Positions 41,490 through 41,991 of a stretch of DNA of 41,991 bases are shown here, piece by piece. The number at the start of each line of letters is the position of its first letter. The first letter of the stretch is position 1. The position numbers were made by a program, and so were the translations under genes. The DNA lies in contig CANJQI010000025.1 in NCBI GenBank assembly GCA_947476215.1, forward strand, positions 1 through 41,991. Reading direction: 5' to 3'. The notes below the pieces were generated by a model. It made no database searches and was not told where the DNA came from. It saw nothing but the letters and a program-made list of their open reading frames with translations. The stretch comes from Betaproteobacteria bacterium (GTDB lineage Bacteria > Pseudomonadota > Gammaproteobacteria > Burkholderiales > SG8-41).

Positions 41490-41991
41490 CTATTCAACTC
41501 GTATCCCCGTTTCCTTCACGACCTTTTGCCATTTCGCAAGTTCCTTGCGGATCAGTTGCGAAAATTGCTCGGGTGTATTCGAATCCGGCGTGTAGCCATT
41601 CGCCAGAAACTGCGACTGCGGATCCGGCAGTTTCAGAATACGCACGATTTCCCGGTTGAGCTTGGTCACCACGGCCGATGGCGTACCGGCGGTGGTGACC
41701 ACGCCGTACCATTGCGCAGCTTCGACCGCCGGATAACCCGCCTCCGCGAAGGTAGGCACATCTTCAAAACCCACGGTGCGCTTGGGATTTGCAACGACGA
41801 TGGCCTTGAGTTTGCGCGCCTGTACATGCGCAATGACGGCACCGGGTCCGCTGAACATGAGTTGCACGTAGCCGCTCAGTTCATCGGTAATGGCCGCGCC
41901 GGTACCCTTGTACGCCACGTGCACGATTTTCATGCCAGCCACGGACTTGAATAATTCCATGCCCATATGGCCCAGCGAACCCACGCCCGCC
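41490..41991 (-). CDS. Bug/TctC-family substrate-binding protein, truncated by the window edge
   Basis: The C-terminal 167 or so residues of a Bug protein; the N-terminal half and start lie beyond 41991. It ends with TAG at 41490-41492. Signatures visible are HVAYKGTGAAITDEL, NPKRTVGFEDVPTF, WYGVVTTAGTPSAVV and the C-terminus KVVKETGIRVE. The frame is open to the edge, so nothing suggests a pseudogene. It converges with the DapA-like operon across MITE copy 2. Confidence 0.9.
   Translation of the reverse strand, partial: AGVGSLGHMGMELFKSVAGMKIVHVAYKGTGAAITDELSGYVQLMFSGPGAVIAHVQARKLKAIVVANPKRTVGFEDVPTFAEAGYPAVEAAQWYGVVTTAGTPSAVVTKLNREIVRILKLPDPQSQFLANGYTPDSNTPEQFSQLIRKELAKWQKVVKETGIRVE

Noticed and set aside
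1-41991. CRISPR arrays, tRNA/rRNA genes, prophage or complete insertion sequences
   Set aside because: I found no regularly spaced direct repeats, no tRNA-like cloverleaf or CCA end, no rRNA, no phage genes and no intact transposase.

Overview
The window looks like an accessory catabolic region of a moderately GC-rich betaproteobacterium, probably in or near Burkholderiales. The main reason is the number of Bug/TctC-type periplasmic solute-binding proteins: 13 complete genes, one cut by the right edge, and one decayed C-terminal fragment. Such expansions are typical of Bordetella/Cupriavidus-like lineages. I see no tRNA, rRNA or CRISPR, no membrane subunit of a tripartite tricarboxylate transporter (TctA/TctB), and no recognisable transcription regulator. 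The exact taxon cannot be fixed from this window.

Layout. (1) 2-5143, minus: Bug, flavoprotein dehydrogenase, D-aminoacylase-like amidohydrolase and a second Bug, nearly gapless. (2) 5431-8716, plus: SDR oxidoreductase, a 165-bp MITE, a Dabb-domain protein and an acetyl-CoA-synthetase-like ligase. (3) 9287-13457, minus: Bug, MmgE/PrpD, SnoaL-like protein, Bug. (4) 13629-14603, plus: a divergent Bug. (5) 14608-21016, minus: HMG-CoA-lyase-like protein, ADP-forming acyl-CoA synthetase, MmgE/PrpD, PaaG-like crotonase, Bug; a second crotonase diverges on plus at 21136. (6) 21966-23869, minus: alpha/beta hydrolase and Bug. (7) 24116-25084, plus: a Bug without a signal peptide. (8) 25178-32192, minus: CapA, Bugs, a CMD-family protein and a small conserved protein, mixed with three gene remnants (TPP enzyme, Bug C-terminus, RAYT transposase). 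(9) 32376-35400, plus: a probable selenoprotein of the UGSC family, its directly abutting partner gene, and an MFS transporter. (10) 35441-37904: a lipoprotein phosphoesterase, a frameshifted zinc-ribbon membrane protein and a metallo-beta-lactamase-fold gene broken by one stop codon. (11) 38181-41188, plus: Ldh2-type oxidoreductase, Bug and DapA-like protein, followed by a second MITE copy and the edge-truncated Bug.

The common theme is uptake of organic acids by scavenging binding proteins, followed by CoA activation (AMP- and ADP-forming ligases), crotonase, MmgE/PrpD and lyase steps. Substrates cannot be read from sequence.

The most notable item is the UGSC-family gene at 32376-32957. 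It reads through an in-frame TGA at 32667-32669. A perfect 7-bp hairpin starts 11 nt downstream, placed as a bacterial SECIS element would be. The next gene starts immediately after its stop codon and encodes a conserved protein of unknown function, so the pair is a candidate uncharacterised selenium-dependent system.
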